A DNA stretch of 51,059 nucleotides from Alphaproteobacteria bacterium (GCA_022823305.1 JAJDXK010000120.1:1-51059); one strand, 5' to 3'. Shown: positions 8,835-16,605, counted from the stretch's first letter. Made by a program: numbers and translations. The notes: generated by a model not told the origin, from the letters alone.

Positions 8835-10355
8835 ATGGCGCTGCTCGAGATGCACGAATGGTACGACCTCACGCGGGCGACCAACTGGACGCCTGCCTAC
8901 GTCGACGAGGAAGCGCTCTTCCCGCCCGCGCTCAGCGATCCTTTCGGGATCGCCGTGGAGCAGTGGGAGACCTTCGACGAGCCCTACAAGGTCAGCTACC
9001 GCGACTACGTCGAGACCCAGCGCGACAAGGACATCGGCGCCTATTCCGTGAAGTCGGCGCTGGCGCGCGCGGACTTCTTCAAGAAGGCCTCGCCCCACTG
9101 GAAGGCATTGCTTGCGCTGCATTTCAGCCCGATCGGCTTCGCCGAGTTCCACTCGGCCTCGGCCTTCGCCCGGATGACGCGCTTCAGCCGTGCGCCGGGC
9201 ATGCGCAACATGGCGACCTTCGGCACCCTCGACGAGATGCGTCACGGCCAGATCCAGATGTATTTCGCCTACGAGTTCATCAAGCACGACCGCGTCTTCG
9301 ACTGGGCGCACAAGTCGTCGAAGACCGAGAACTGGATCATCATCAGCCTGCGCCATGCGCTCGACGACATCGAGCACACCCGCGACGCGATCAGCGCCGC
9401 GATCATGACCAACTTCGCCTTCGAGCAGGGCTTCACCAACCTGCAGTTCATCGGGCTCTCGGCCGATGCGGCGAAGGCCGGCGACCACACCTTCGCCACC
9501 ATGCTGCAGAGCATCCAGACCGACGAGGCGCGCCATGCGCAGATCGGCACGCCGCTGATCTCCATCATGATCGAGAACGGGCGCAAGGCCGAGGCGCAGC
9601 GGCTGGTGGACGTGGGCTTCTGGCGCATCTGGAAGCAGTTCTCGGCGCTCAGCGGCATCTCGATGGACTACTACACGCCGCTGGAGTTCCGCGAGCACTC
9701 GCTCAAGGAGTTCATGCACGAATGGGTGGTCGACCAGTTCGCGCGCAACATCAAGGCGTTGGGCCTCGACCTGCCGTGGTACTGGGACTACTTCCTGCAC
9801 GACATCGAGACCTTCCACCATTCGCAGCAGATCGGCGTCTACATCTACCGCGCGACCGAGTGGTGGCGGCCCATCGCCTGCGTCTCGCCGGCCGAGCGCG
9901 ACTGGCTGGAGGAGAAGTATCCAGGCTGGAACGACACCTACGGCAAGTGCTGGGACGTGGTGATCGACAACATCCGCCAGGGTCGCTTCGAGAGGACGGT
10001 GCCGGAGGTCCCGCCGCTGATCTGCAACATGTGCGGGCTGGAGGTGACGGGCGTCGCCGGCACGGGCCGGCAGGTGAACGGGCGCCGCTGGAACGCCACC
10101 GACTTCCACCTCGACCACGAGGGCCGGCGCTATCACTTCTGCTCCGAGCCCTGCAAGTGGGTCTTCGAGCTGGAGCCCGCCCGCTACCAGGGCCACCGCA
10201 GCATCATCGACCGCGTCCTGGACGGCACGGTGCCGCCGGGGCCGGACGGGTTCTACGAGTACATGGGCCAGAGCTTCGAGGAGCGCGGCGTCTGCGGCTA
10301 CGACTACCAGTGGATCGACGGCTACGACCCGCCGCGTGCGGCGGCGGCCGAGTAG
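8835..10355 (+). CDS. toluene-monooxygenase-type diiron hydroxylase, alpha subunit (TmoA-like)
   Basis: The 506-residue protein is close in length and numbering to toluene 4-monooxygenase TmoA. All six diiron ligands fall at the same positions: Glu104, Glu134, His137 (DEMRHGQ), Glu197 (FAFEQGFTN), Glu231 and His234 (TDEARHAQ). Thr201 is also kept. From my memory of the TmoA sequence, pocket residues differ: Ala103 for Gly, Ser107 for Ala, Leu176 for Phe. The C-terminal region carries C397-x2-C400 and C436-x3-C440, a YHS-like metal site that TmoA has lost. It should oxygenate a small substrate using O2 and electrons from a ferredoxin and reductase. Neither is encoded beside it. The ATG at 8835 follows AGGGAGA; the upstream extension of the frame looks non-coding. 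Confidence 0.93.
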   Translation: MALLEMHEWYDLTRATNWTPAYVDEEALFPPALSDPFGIAVEQWETFDEPYKVSYRDYVETQRDKDIGAYSVKSALARADFFKKASPHWKALLALHFSPIGFAEFHSASAFARMTRFSRAPGMRNMATFGTLDEMRHGQIQMYFAYEFIKHDRVFDWAHKSSKTENWIIISLRHALDDIEHTRDAISAAIMTNFAFEQGFTNLQFIGLSADAAKAGDHTFATMLQSIQTDEARHAQIGTPLISIMIENGRKAEAQRLVDVGFWRIWKQFSALSGISMDYYTPLEFREHSLKEFMHEWVVDQFARNIKALGLDLPWYWDYFLHDIETFHHSQQIGVYIYRATEWWRPIACVSPAERDWLEEKYPGWNDTYGKCWDVVIDNIRQGRFERTVPEVPPLICNMCGLEVTGVAGTGRQVNGRRWNATDFHLDHEGRRYHFCSEPCKWVFELEPARYQGHRSIIDRVLDGTVPPGPDGFYEYMGQSFEERGVCGYDYQWIDGYDPPRAAAAE

Positions 10356-10364
10356 GCGCGCGCC

Positions 10365-10625
10365 ATGGCCGAGATTCCGCTCGCCGTCCTGCTCGAGGGC
10401 GACTACGGCTACAAGGTCCAGGTCTTCGACACCGCCGACACCATGGCGCAGCTTGCGGAGAAGGTGGCCGAGCAGGTCGCGGGCGTCCTGGTGGCGCCCT
10501 TCCCGCCGGAGGCGGTCCTCAAGGTGCGGGTGCAGGGCGCGGACGATCCGCTCCCCGACGATCTTACCATCGCCGGTGCGGGCTTCGTCGAGATGGAGTC
10601 CGTGGAAATCTACCGCGCCGGCTGA
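10365..10625 (+). CDS. monooxygenase hydroxylase gamma subunit (TmoB-like)
   Basis: This is an 86-residue acidic protein. Its length, position directly after the alpha gene (9 bp gap) and pattern (IPLAVLLEGDYGYKVQVFDT, ending VEIYRAG) match the ubiquitin-fold gamma subunit of toluene-type monooxygenases. The gamma subunit packs against alpha in the (alpha-beta-gamma)2 hydroxylase. In known tmo operons the next gene is the Rieske ferredoxin tmoC. Here only 31 bp separate this stop from the effector gene. Confidence 0.85.
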   Translation: MAEIPLAVLLEGDYGYKVQVFDTADTMAQLAEKVAEQVAGVLVAPFPPEAVLKVRVQGADDPLPDDLTIAGAGFVEMESVEIYRAG

Positions 10626-10656
10626 GCGCGCCGCGGCGGGCAAGGAGCAGACGCAC

Positions 10657-10950
10657 ATGACCACCGAAGGCGACGCCGGCAACCTCGTCGGCCCCGTGAT
10701 GCGCGCGGGCGAGATCGCGGACGCGGTGCTGGAGGCGATCCGCGAGGACAACGAGGGGCGCGAGGTCGTCACCGAGGCGCATGCTTCCTACATCCGCATC
10801 AAGGTCGCGGACGAGTGCGTGCTGCGCTACGAGACCGTGGGCGACATGCTGGGCCGCACCGTCACGCGCGGCGACATCGAGTCCAACATGCCGAGCTTCG
10901 CCGGCTTCATCCGCACCGAGCCGGACGGCATCCGGTTCGTCGCACGCTAG
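10657..10950 (+). CDS. monooxygenase effector/coupling protein (TmoD-like)
   Basis: The 97-residue protein carries the effector hallmarks GPVMRAGEIADAVLEAI and, near residues 35-55, VVTEAHASYIRIKV. A final GFIRTEPDGIRF segment follows. Effector proteins of the MmoB/DmpM/TmoD family bind the hydroxylase alpha subunit near the diiron site and tune catalysis and coupling. AAGGAG lies 9 bp before the ATG at 10657. It follows the gamma gene directly, where tmoC would be expected, and is 11 bp from the beta-subunit gene. Confidence 0.88.
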   Translation: MTTEGDAGNLVGPVMRAGEIADAVLEAIREDNEGREVVTEAHASYIRIKVADECVLRYETVGDMLGRTVTRGDIESNMPSFAGFIRTEPDGIRFVAR

Positions 10951-10961
10951 GGAGCGAGACC

Positions 10962-11951
10962 GTGGTTGCCGAAGTGAAGGGCATGAAGACGTGGAGCGGC
11001 CTCGCCAAGAACCGGCGGCGGCCGAGCGAGTACGAGGTCGTCACCACCAACCTGCAGACCCGCACACGGCACCCGGACCAGGCCTACGAGCTCTCCCCCG
11101 CGCCGCTGCTGGAGATGAACGCGTTCTACAAGAAGAACGTCTCGGAGAGCCCTCTGCAGCACCCGGACTGGGAGGGCTTCCGTGACCCCGACGAGATGAT
11201 CTACCGCGTCTACACGCGGATTCAGGACCAGCAGGAGCAGTACGTCGACGGCCTGCTCGACGAGCACGACGAGCTCGGCCACGACGCGGGGCTCTCCGCA
11301 TCGTGGCTGGAGGTGCTGGAGCGGCTCTACACCCCCCGGCGCTACCTGCAGATGGCGCTCCAGATGGGCGCGGCCTACCTGGTGCAGATCGCGCCGGCGA
11401 GCACGATTACCGCCTGCGCCGGATTCCAGGACGGCGACGAGTTCCGCTGGCTCTCGCGCATCGCCTACCGCACGCGCGAGCTCCAGATGGCGCACCCCGC
11501 GCGCGGCTTCGGCGAGGGCGAGCGCGCGCACTGGGAGGAGGAGCCCGCCTGGCAGGGCTTCCGCGCGCTGCTGGAGAAGACCCTCGCCACCTACGACTGG
11601 GGCGAGCACTTCGCGGCGCTCAACCTGGTGGCGAAGCCGGCGGCGGACGAGGCGCACCGGCAGCTCGGGCGCGTCGCGCGCCGCTCCGACGACGGGCTGC
11701 TCGGCCTGCTCGCCGACAACCAGATGCGGGACAGCGAGCGCTCGCGCCGCTGGAGCGCCGCGCTGGTCGCCTTCTCGCTGGAGAGCGAGGGCAATGCCGG
11801 CGTGATCCGCGGCTGGATCGAGAAGTGGATGCCGCTCGCGCGCGAGGCCGTGGGCGCCTACTGCGGCGCGCTGCCGGAGCAGGACGACGCGGCAAACGCC
11901 GCCATCGGCGCGGTCGAGGCCTTCCACCGCAGCCTCGGCCTCGACGCCTAG
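10962..11951 (+). CDS. toluene-monooxygenase-type hydroxylase, beta subunit (TmoE-like)
   Basis: The 329-residue helical protein aligns along its whole length with TmoE. Matches include the opening MKTWSGLAKNRRRPSEYEVV, the QIAPASTITACAGFQ segment, the WLSRIAYRTREL helix, EPAWQGFRALLEK and a late RWSAALVAF. Beta subunits share the ferritin-like fold of alpha but lack iron ligands and complete the hydroxylase dimer. I chose the GTG at 10962, 11 bp after the effector stop and preceded by GGAGCGAG; the ATG at 10983 is an alternative. It is the last gene of the run. No reductase (TmoF) follows. Confidence 0.92.
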   Translation: MVAEVKGMKTWSGLAKNRRRPSEYEVVTTNLQTRTRHPDQAYELSPAPLLEMNAFYKKNVSESPLQHPDWEGFRDPDEMIYRVYTRIQDQQEQYVDGLLDEHDELGHDAGLSASWLEVLERLYTPRRYLQMALQMGAAYLVQIAPASTITACAGFQDGDEFRWLSRIAYRTRELQMAHPARGFGEGERAHWEEEPAWQGFRALLEKTLATYDWGEHFAALNLVAKPAADEAHRQLGRVARRSDDGLLGLLADNQMRDSERSRRWSAALVAFSLESEGNAGVIRGWIEKWMPLAREAVGAYCGALPEQDDAANAAIGAVEAFHRSLGLDA

Positions 11952-12049
11952 CCGCATTTCCAGCCACGGCCACGACCGACGGCCCGCAGGCCCGGCGAGG
12001 GCCCGGCCATGGGTTGATCTGATTTCTTATCTTTATTTCAAGGTGTTAC

Positions 12050-12087
12050 GCTAAATTGGGTTCGTTTTGTAATTCTTGCAATTCGCC
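12050..12087. repeat. dispersed-type repeat, copy 1
   Basis: This 38-bp segment has the core AAATTGGGTTCGTTTTG at 12053-12069 and ends in TTCGCC. It matches copy 2 at 12279-12316 in 29 of 38 positions, including the exact 17-bp core. It is much richer in A+T than the region around it. On the minus strand the core would encode short peptides like QNEPN or KTNPI, a pattern I recall from intergenic repeats in other bacteria. Confidence 0.6.
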
Positions 12088-12278
12088 TCTGCCCGATGCC
12101 CCGCAGCGCCCTTTCCAGGCGGCGGGTTCGGCGGGAGCGGGTCGGCGAGGGACGAACGCGGGAGCCGGCGTCGCGGGCCGTAGTTCCTCCCGACACCGGC
12201 GGCGGCGCGCGTCCTGCGCGAGGCGCAGGGAGAAGGTTGCGGATAGTCGAATTTCTTCACGGCGAATCAATGCGCTAT

Positions 12279-12316
12279 GCGAAATTGGGTTCGTTTTGCA
12301 ATTTCCTGTTTTCGCC
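12279..12316. repeat. dispersed-type repeat, copy 2
   Basis: This second copy of the 38-bp repeat is in the same orientation and 229 bp downstream of copy 1. The 17-bp core at 12282-12298 is identical and the flanks have drifted. Two such copies in one non-coding gap suggest an old duplication or a repeat family spread through the genome. Confidence 0.6.
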
Positions 12317-12714
12317 GCGGTCCATGACGACGGCGGCACCGGGCGCCCTCCGCGTCTCCCGCGCGACGACAGGTGTGCGCGGGGCGTGGGCGGAATTCGA
12401 TCGGGCAACGGGCGCCGGCCCGGCCTGCAGGCCGCGACCCGCCCGCTTTCGTGCTGCATGGCGCCACCCTGGCGCCCACGCCGCGCGCCGTGCAGCGCAC
12501 CATGGTGCGGAGTCGCTCGCGCCAGAAGGGTCGCGCACGCCCGCAGGGTCGTGCGCGCGGGAGAGAGGCGCTCGCGCCTGAAAGGCCCCGCGCGGAACAG
12601 AAGGGGGCGTGCGCGCGGATGAGGGACCGGGCAGGCCCGCGCGCAGGCACGGCCGCCTCTTTCCGCCCCTTGCGGCCGGACGCCGGCGAAAAACCAGGGT
12701 GCGCCCGGCTCTCC

Positions 12715-13404
12715 CTACCAGGGGATGATGGTGCGTGCGGGCGCGTGCCAGAAGGCGGGCGGCGTGCCGGGCTCGCCCGGCTCCACCCGGTTGATGCGCT
12801 CGAGCAGGGCGACGGCGGCGTCCTCTGGCGGCCGCGCCTCGTGGCGCTCGTCGTCGAAGGTCATGTCCGTCGCGACCATGCCGGGGTGCAGGACCACGGC
12901 GGCGATGCCGCGCGCAGCCAGGTCGTGGGCGAGGTTGACCGCGACCATGTTGGCGGCGCACTTGGAGATGCGGTAGCCGTAGAGCCCGCCCGAGAGGTTG
13001 TCGCCGAGCGAGCCGATGCGGCTGGTGATGAAGGCGACGACCGACCCCGGCCGCAGCCTCTCCAGCAGCGCCTCGGTCACGCGCAGCGGGCCCAGCGTGT
13101 TGACCTCGAACTGGCGGCGGATGGCGTCGTAGTCGAGCGTGCCGAGCGCGTCGCGTGCGGCGATCCCGGCGTTGTTGATCAGCACGTCGATGGTCGTGCC
13201 GGTGTCGGCGAGTCGCCCTGCCAGGCCCTGCACCGCCGCGTCGGAGGTCACGTCCACGCCGGGCTCGACGCGGATGCCGAGCGCCCGCAGCGCGTCCGAA
13301 TCCTCCAGGCAGGCGGCGATCACCGCATCGCCGCGCCCATGGCAGGCGCGGCAGAGCGCGTTGCCGATGCCGCGGTCGGCGCCGGTGACCAGGACGGCCG
13401 TCAC
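12715..13404 (-). CDS. SDR family oxidoreductase
   Basis: This 229-residue classical-type short-chain dehydrogenase has a TGADRGIG nucleotide motif near the N-terminus, NNAG near residue 75, a catalytic-site Ser in the FITSRIGS strand and YRISK supplying Tyr and Lys. It resembles small SDRs annotated as C-factor or carbonyl reductase types. Its substrate is unknown. The start is the GTG complementary to 13402-13404, with AGAGGAG upstream. Longer upstream frames run into unrelated sequence. It is divergent from the secreted-protein pair at 13678. Confidence 0.85.
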   Translation of the reverse strand: MTAVLVTGADRGIGNALCRACHGRGDAVIAACLEDSDALRALGIRVEPGVDVTSDAAVQGLAGRLADTGTTIDVLINNAGIAARDALGTLDYDAIRRQFEVNTLGPLRVTEALLERLRPGSVVAFITSRIGSLGDNLSGGLYGYRISKCAANMVAVNLAHDLAARGIAAVVLHPGMVATDMTFDDERHEARPPEDAAVALLERINRVEPGEPGTPPAFWHAPARTIIPW

Positions 13405-13677
13405 GACCCGCTCCTCTGATGCTTCTCCGGCCGGCGATGGTCGCAGGAACGATCGCGCCCGGCAAATGGGCGGCCTCGCTTCACGAAATGTTGCGCGGCC
13501 GAGCCGCGTGGCCGTATGGCGGGCGCACATGGCTTTTGCTAGTGTCGCCGGCGACCGATTAGCCAGATCGGCGCGCTTGCGAAGGGCGCCGACCCAGCCA
13601 ATATCAGGACAAGGCGCTGCGCAACGCGATCGCGCGCAGGGCCACCCGACGAGACACGCAACACGGGGGTCGAGAGA

Positions 13678-14121
13678 ATGCGCTTGATAGGAGTGGCGGC
13701 CGTCGCAGCCGCCGGAATGTTCGGGCTCTCCGCCCTCGCCGCGCCCCCGGCGCAGGCGGCGGAGTCGCAGAAGGTCACGGTGACCGGAGAGATCATCGAT
13801 TCCTGGTGCTACCTGAGCGAGATCATGTGGGCAGAGGGCTCGGCCCACCACCGTTGCGCCGTCTGGTGCGCGCGCGGCGGCGTGCCGGTCGGCATCCTCG
13901 GCGAGGACGAGGAGGTCTACATCCTGCTCATGATGGAGAACGATCCCAGCGTGATCGGCAACAAGGCGGTGTTTCGCATGCAGACCAACGAGGTCGTCGT
14001 CACCGGCGACCTCTACGAGCGCGACAGCGTGAAGTATCTCGCCGTCAACGAGGTCGTCGAGGACCACGGGATCGTGAACTACTCCCACGAGGAATTCGAC
14101 ATCCAGCCGGGAGGGCTCTGA
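13678..14121 (+). CDS. secreted Cys-containing protein of unknown function (first of a pair)
   Basis: This 147-residue protein has a signal peptide (about 1-28, ending AQAA). The mature part is mainly beta-strand-like: VTVTGEIIDSWCYLS, then HHRCAVWC, then GILGEDEEVYILL and NEVVVTGDLY. Cys44, Cys60 and Cys64 give a C...C-x3-C pattern with His57 and His58 beside it, which suggests metal binding or a disulfide. I do not recognise the family. The next gene, 2 bp downstream, encodes a divergent relative with the same cysteine spacing. The ATG at 13678 follows a purine-rich GGGGGTCGAGAGA. Confidence 0.75.
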   Translation: MRLIGVAAVAAAGMFGLSALAAPPAQAAESQKVTVTGEIIDSWCYLSEIMWAEGSAHHRCAVWCARGGVPVGILGEDEEVYILLMMENDPSVIGNKAVFRMQTNEVVVTGDLYERDSVKYLAVNEVVEDHGIVNYSHEEFDIQPGGL

Positions 14122-14123
14122 TC

Positions 14124-14669
14124 ATGCGGATCCATCGTAACGTGACCCTTCTGGCCGCCGCGCTGGCCTTCGCGGGCGCCATGGCGGCCTCCGGCATCGC
14201 CGCCGCCGCCAACAGCTGGGGCCTGCCGGACGAGGTCGAGGCCCGCTTCGACGCCCAGGTCACCGACGTGCTCTGCGTCCTCAGCGGCGACTGCCCCGAG
14301 GATTGCGGCGCCGGCAAGCGCCTGCTGGGCCTGTTGCAGGACGACGGCACCCTGGTGCTGCCGCTCAAGAACGCGGGCCCCTTTACCGGGCCCACCGTCG
14401 ACCTGATCCCCTTCTGCAACCAGCGCGTCACCGTGGATGGCCTGTTCACGACCAACTACGGCGTCACCACCTTCGCGGTCCAGTTCGTCCGCCCCGAGGG
14501 CGGCGAGTGGCGCGGCGCCAACGGCTTCGTCCGTCAATGGGCCAAGGAGCGCGGGCTGGAGACGAAGGACAAGAAGGCGCGGCGCTGGATGCGCAACGAC
14601 GAGCAGATCCTCGAGCTGATCGAGGAACAGGGCGTGCTCGGCCTCAAGGACAAGGGCATCACGCCCTAG
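14124..14669 (+). CDS. secreted Cys-containing protein of unknown function (second of a pair)
   Basis: The 181-residue protein has a signal peptide (about 1-28). Its core parallels the preceding gene product: AQVTDVLCVLSGD with Cys51, then Cys57-x3-Cys61, a LLGLLQDDGTLVL strand pair and QRVTVDGLFT. It adds a charged C-terminal tail of about 60 residues (WAKERGLETKDKKARRWM onward) that the partner lacks, and a further Cys in IPFCNQR. Start and stop of the two genes are 2 bp apart, so they are co-translated and probably act together in the periplasm. The function is unknown. Confidence 0.75.
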   Translation: MRIHRNVTLLAAALAFAGAMAASGIAAAANSWGLPDEVEARFDAQVTDVLCVLSGDCPEDCGAGKRLLGLLQDDGTLVLPLKNAGPFTGPTVDLIPFCNQRVTVDGLFTTNYGVTTFAVQFVRPEGGEWRGANGFVRQWAKERGLETKDKKARRWMRNDEQILELIEEQGVLGLKDKGITP

Positions 14670-14729
14670 CCCGGACGGGCGGCGCGCGGAGCGCGTGCGC
14701 CGCCCGACCGCGCAAGCGACGGACCCGCG

Positions 14730-15362
14730 ATGGGCCGGTTCCCGCTCGATGCCGACGGTCTCTGGCGCGAGGTGCGTGCCCGTCCGGACGCGGCGCCCGG
14801 CCCCGCCCTCTTCCTCGACCGCGACGGCACGCTCATCGAGCTGGTGCCCTGGCTCCACCGCGCCGCTGACGTCGTGCCCGTCCCCGGCGCCTTCGAGAGC
14901 GTGGCCGCAGCCGGGGAAGCCGGGCTCAGGGTGGTGCTCGTGACCAACCAGTCGGGTATCGAGCGCGGCCTCTACGGTTGGGACGCCTTCGCCGAGGTGC
15001 AGGAGCGGGTGATCGCGCTCGCCGAGGCCGCCGGCGGCCGCATCGATGCGGTCTACGCCTGCCCGGCGCTGCCCGGGAGCGGCGCCCCCTGCCGCAAGCC
15101 CGCGCCCGGCATGCTGCACGCTGCCGCGACCGACCTGGACATCGACCTCAGCACGAGCTGGATCGTCGGCGATTCGGCAAGCGACCTGGAGGCCGGTCGC
15201 CGCGCGGGGCTGGCGCGCGGCTGGCTGGTGCCGACCGGCTACGGCGCCCGCGACCGCGCCACTGCGGCGCGCCTGGCGGGGGCGGGCTTCGCTCTCACAG
15301 TGGGGCGGCCGATCGCCGCGCTCGGCGCCGCCCTTGCCGGCGGGGGGCGCTCGCCGGCATAA
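14730..15362 (+). CDS. HAD-IIIA phosphatase, GmhB-like
   Basis: The 210-residue HAD phosphatase has DRDGT (Asp30, Asp32), VVLVTNQSG near residue 70, a CRKPAPGM segment and WIVGDSASDLEAG near 148. It is like heptose-1,7-bisphosphate 7-phosphatase. GmhB holds a zinc through a C-x-H...C-x-C loop. Here the loop is cut to a short CPALP...CRKP with two cysteines and no histidine, so zinc binding is doubtful and the sugar-phosphate substrate may differ. The N-terminal 25 residues are extra. It lies 8 bp upstream of the GmhA-like isomerase gene. Confidence 0.82.
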   Translation: MGRFPLDADGLWREVRARPDAAPGPALFLDRDGTLIELVPWLHRAADVVPVPGAFESVAAAGEAGLRVVLVTNQSGIERGLYGWDAFAEVQERVIALAEAAGGRIDAVYACPALPGSGAPCRKPAPGMLHAAATDLDIDLSTSWIVGDSASDLEAGRRAGLARGWLVPTGYGARDRATAARLAGAGFALTVGRPIAALGAALAGGGRSPA

Positions 15363-15370
15363 GGGGCCCC

Positions 15371-15991
15371 ATGACCTTCCCCGACGAACGCTACCGCTCC
15401 ATCGGCGACTACTGCGACGCCTACGTGGACCGCCTCGCGCGGGCCGGCGCCTCCATCGACCGGGCGCAGCTCGCCCGTGCCTGCACCATGCTCGATGCCG
15501 TGTTCGCCCGCGGCGCCTGGCTCTTCGTCTGCGGCAACGGCGGCTCGGCGGCGATCGCCAACCACCTGCTCTGCGACGTCGCCAAGGGGGTGCAGACCGA
15601 CACCGGCGTGCTGCCGCGGGTGATGAGCCTGAGCGCCAACCTGGAGATCCTCATGGCCATCGCCAACGACATCGCCTTCGAGGACTGCTTCCTCTACCAG
15701 CTCCGGACCGCGGCCCGGCCGGGCGACCTGCTGATGACCATCTCGGCCTCGGGCGATTCCGAGAACATCGTCCGCGCCCTCGAGTGGGCCGGCGCAAACG
15801 GGGTCGACAGCATCGCGCTCACCGGCTTCGAGGGCGGCCGCTCGGCGCCGCTGGCGACGGTCAACCTGCACGTGGACGGCGACAACTACGGCGTGATCGA
15901 GGACACCCACCAGTCGATCATGCACATCCTCTCGCAGTACCTGCGTCAGGCGAAGATGCCCGACGCGCTCATCCCAGAGCGCAAGTTCTAG
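15371..15991 (+). CDS. SIS-domain phosphoheptose isomerase-like protein (GmhA-like)
   Basis: The 206-residue protein is one SIS domain of the GmhA/DiaA type. It has FVCGNGGSAAIANHLLCD near residue 55, a NDIAFEDCF segment, the phosphate-binding SASGDSENIV near 120, and a late EDTHQSIMHILSQ helix. GmhA converts sedoheptulose 7-phosphate to D-glycero-D-manno-heptose 7-phosphate. With the preceding GmhB-like phosphatase it suggests a heptose or related sugar-phosphate step, although no kinase or nucleotidyltransferase (HldE) is in the window. Its stop overlaps the stop of the convergent membrane-protein gene by a few bases. Confidence 0.87.
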   Translation: MTFPDERYRSIGDYCDAYVDRLARAGASIDRAQLARACTMLDAVFARGAWLFVCGNGGSAAIANHLLCDVAKGVQTDTGVLPRVMSLSANLEILMAIANDIAFEDCFLYQLRTAARPGDLLMTISASGDSENIVRALEWAGANGVDSIALTGFEGGRSAPLATVNLHVDGDNYGVIEDTHQSIMHILSQYLRQAKMPDALIPERKF

Positions 15992-16605
15992 GCGAGGAAG
16001 CGGAGCGCCAGCACCGTACCTGCGACTACGAGGAAGACGAGCAGTGCCGCGAGCCCCAGGTGCCGCTCGATGAAGGCGCGCGCCGGCGGGCCGAACTGCC
16101 AGAGAATTGCCGCCACGATGTAGAAGCGCAGCCCCCGCGAGAGCAGCGAGGCGAGGATGAAGACGCCGATGTCGAGGCGGCCCGCCCCGCTCGCGATGGT
16201 GATGAGCTTGTAGGGCAGCGGCGTGAAGCCGCCGGCGGCGACGATCCAGGCGCCCCATTCGTCGCGGTAGCGCTCGAAGGTGGCGAGCTTTTCCTCGTTG
16301 CCCCAGAGATCGAGCAGCGGCCCGCCGAAGGCGTCGAAGAGGAAGTAGCCGATGGCGTAGCCGAAGAGCCCGCCGCCGACGGAAGCGAGCGTGCAGACGC
16401 CGGCGAGCCACCACGCCCAGGCCCGGCGCGCGAGCACCATGGGGATCAGCAGCAGGTCCGGCGGGATCGGGAAGAACGAGCTTTCCGCAAAGGCGACGGC
16501 CACGAGCACCCAGACGGCGCGGCGCCTGCCGGCAAGCGCCAGCGTCCAGTCGTAGAGCCGGCGCAGCGCCGACGGCCTCCGCCCGTCACCGGCTCCATCT
16601 TTCAT
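15988..16605 (-). CDS. DedA/YqaA-type SNARE-associated membrane protein
   Basis: This is a 205-residue membrane protein with about four to five hydrophobic segments. It carries the ESSFFPIPPDLLLIPM re-entrant motif near residue 40, GGGLFGYAIGYF, and the second re-entrant GGFTPLPYKLITIASG near 125. These are hallmarks of the YqaA branch of the DedA/VTT family, whose members act in lipid transport and envelope homeostasis. The ATG complementary to 16603-16605 is preferred; a frame 12 codons longer adds only an Arg-rich stretch. The gene converges on the GmhA-like gene with a CTAG overlap of the two stops. Confidence 0.87.
   Translation of the reverse strand: MKDGAGDGRRPSALRRLYDWTLALAGRRRAVWVLVAVAFAESSFFPIPPDLLLIPMVLARRAWAWWLAGVCTLASVGGGLFGYAIGYFLFDAFGGPLLDLWGNEEKLATFERYRDEWGAWIVAAGGFTPLPYKLITIASGAGRLDIGVFILASLLSRGLRFYIVAAILWQFGPPARAFIERHLGLAALLVFLVVAGTVLALRFLA

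Larger units (their letters stand above)
11952..12714. other. 763-bp stretch without a convincing gene
   Basis: Frames here overlap each other on both strands and show no family resemblance; their translations are Arg/Ala/Pro-rich as expected from GC-rich non-coding DNA. The first 140 bp and the part around 12240-12320 are clearly AT-richer than the surroundings and hold the two related 38-bp repeats. The rest is GC-rich with many short palindromic words such as GCGCGC. It separates the monooxygenase operon from a gene on the opposite strand, so it should contain terminators for both, but I see no clear hairpin with a T-run. Confidence 0.6.

Noticed and set aside
8748..10772. 674-codon minus-strand frame opposite the hydroxylase gene
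   Set aside because: It spans several real plus-strand genes and their junctions and has the Val/Leu/Arg/His-rich look of antisense translation.
12050..12316. The two repeats as part of a CRISPR array
   Set aside because: Only two imperfect copies 229 bp apart, no regular spacers and no cas genes.
12373..13419. 348-codon plus-strand frame opposite the SDR gene
   Set aside because: It is antisense to an SDR with all catalytic motifs and has no recognisable domain.
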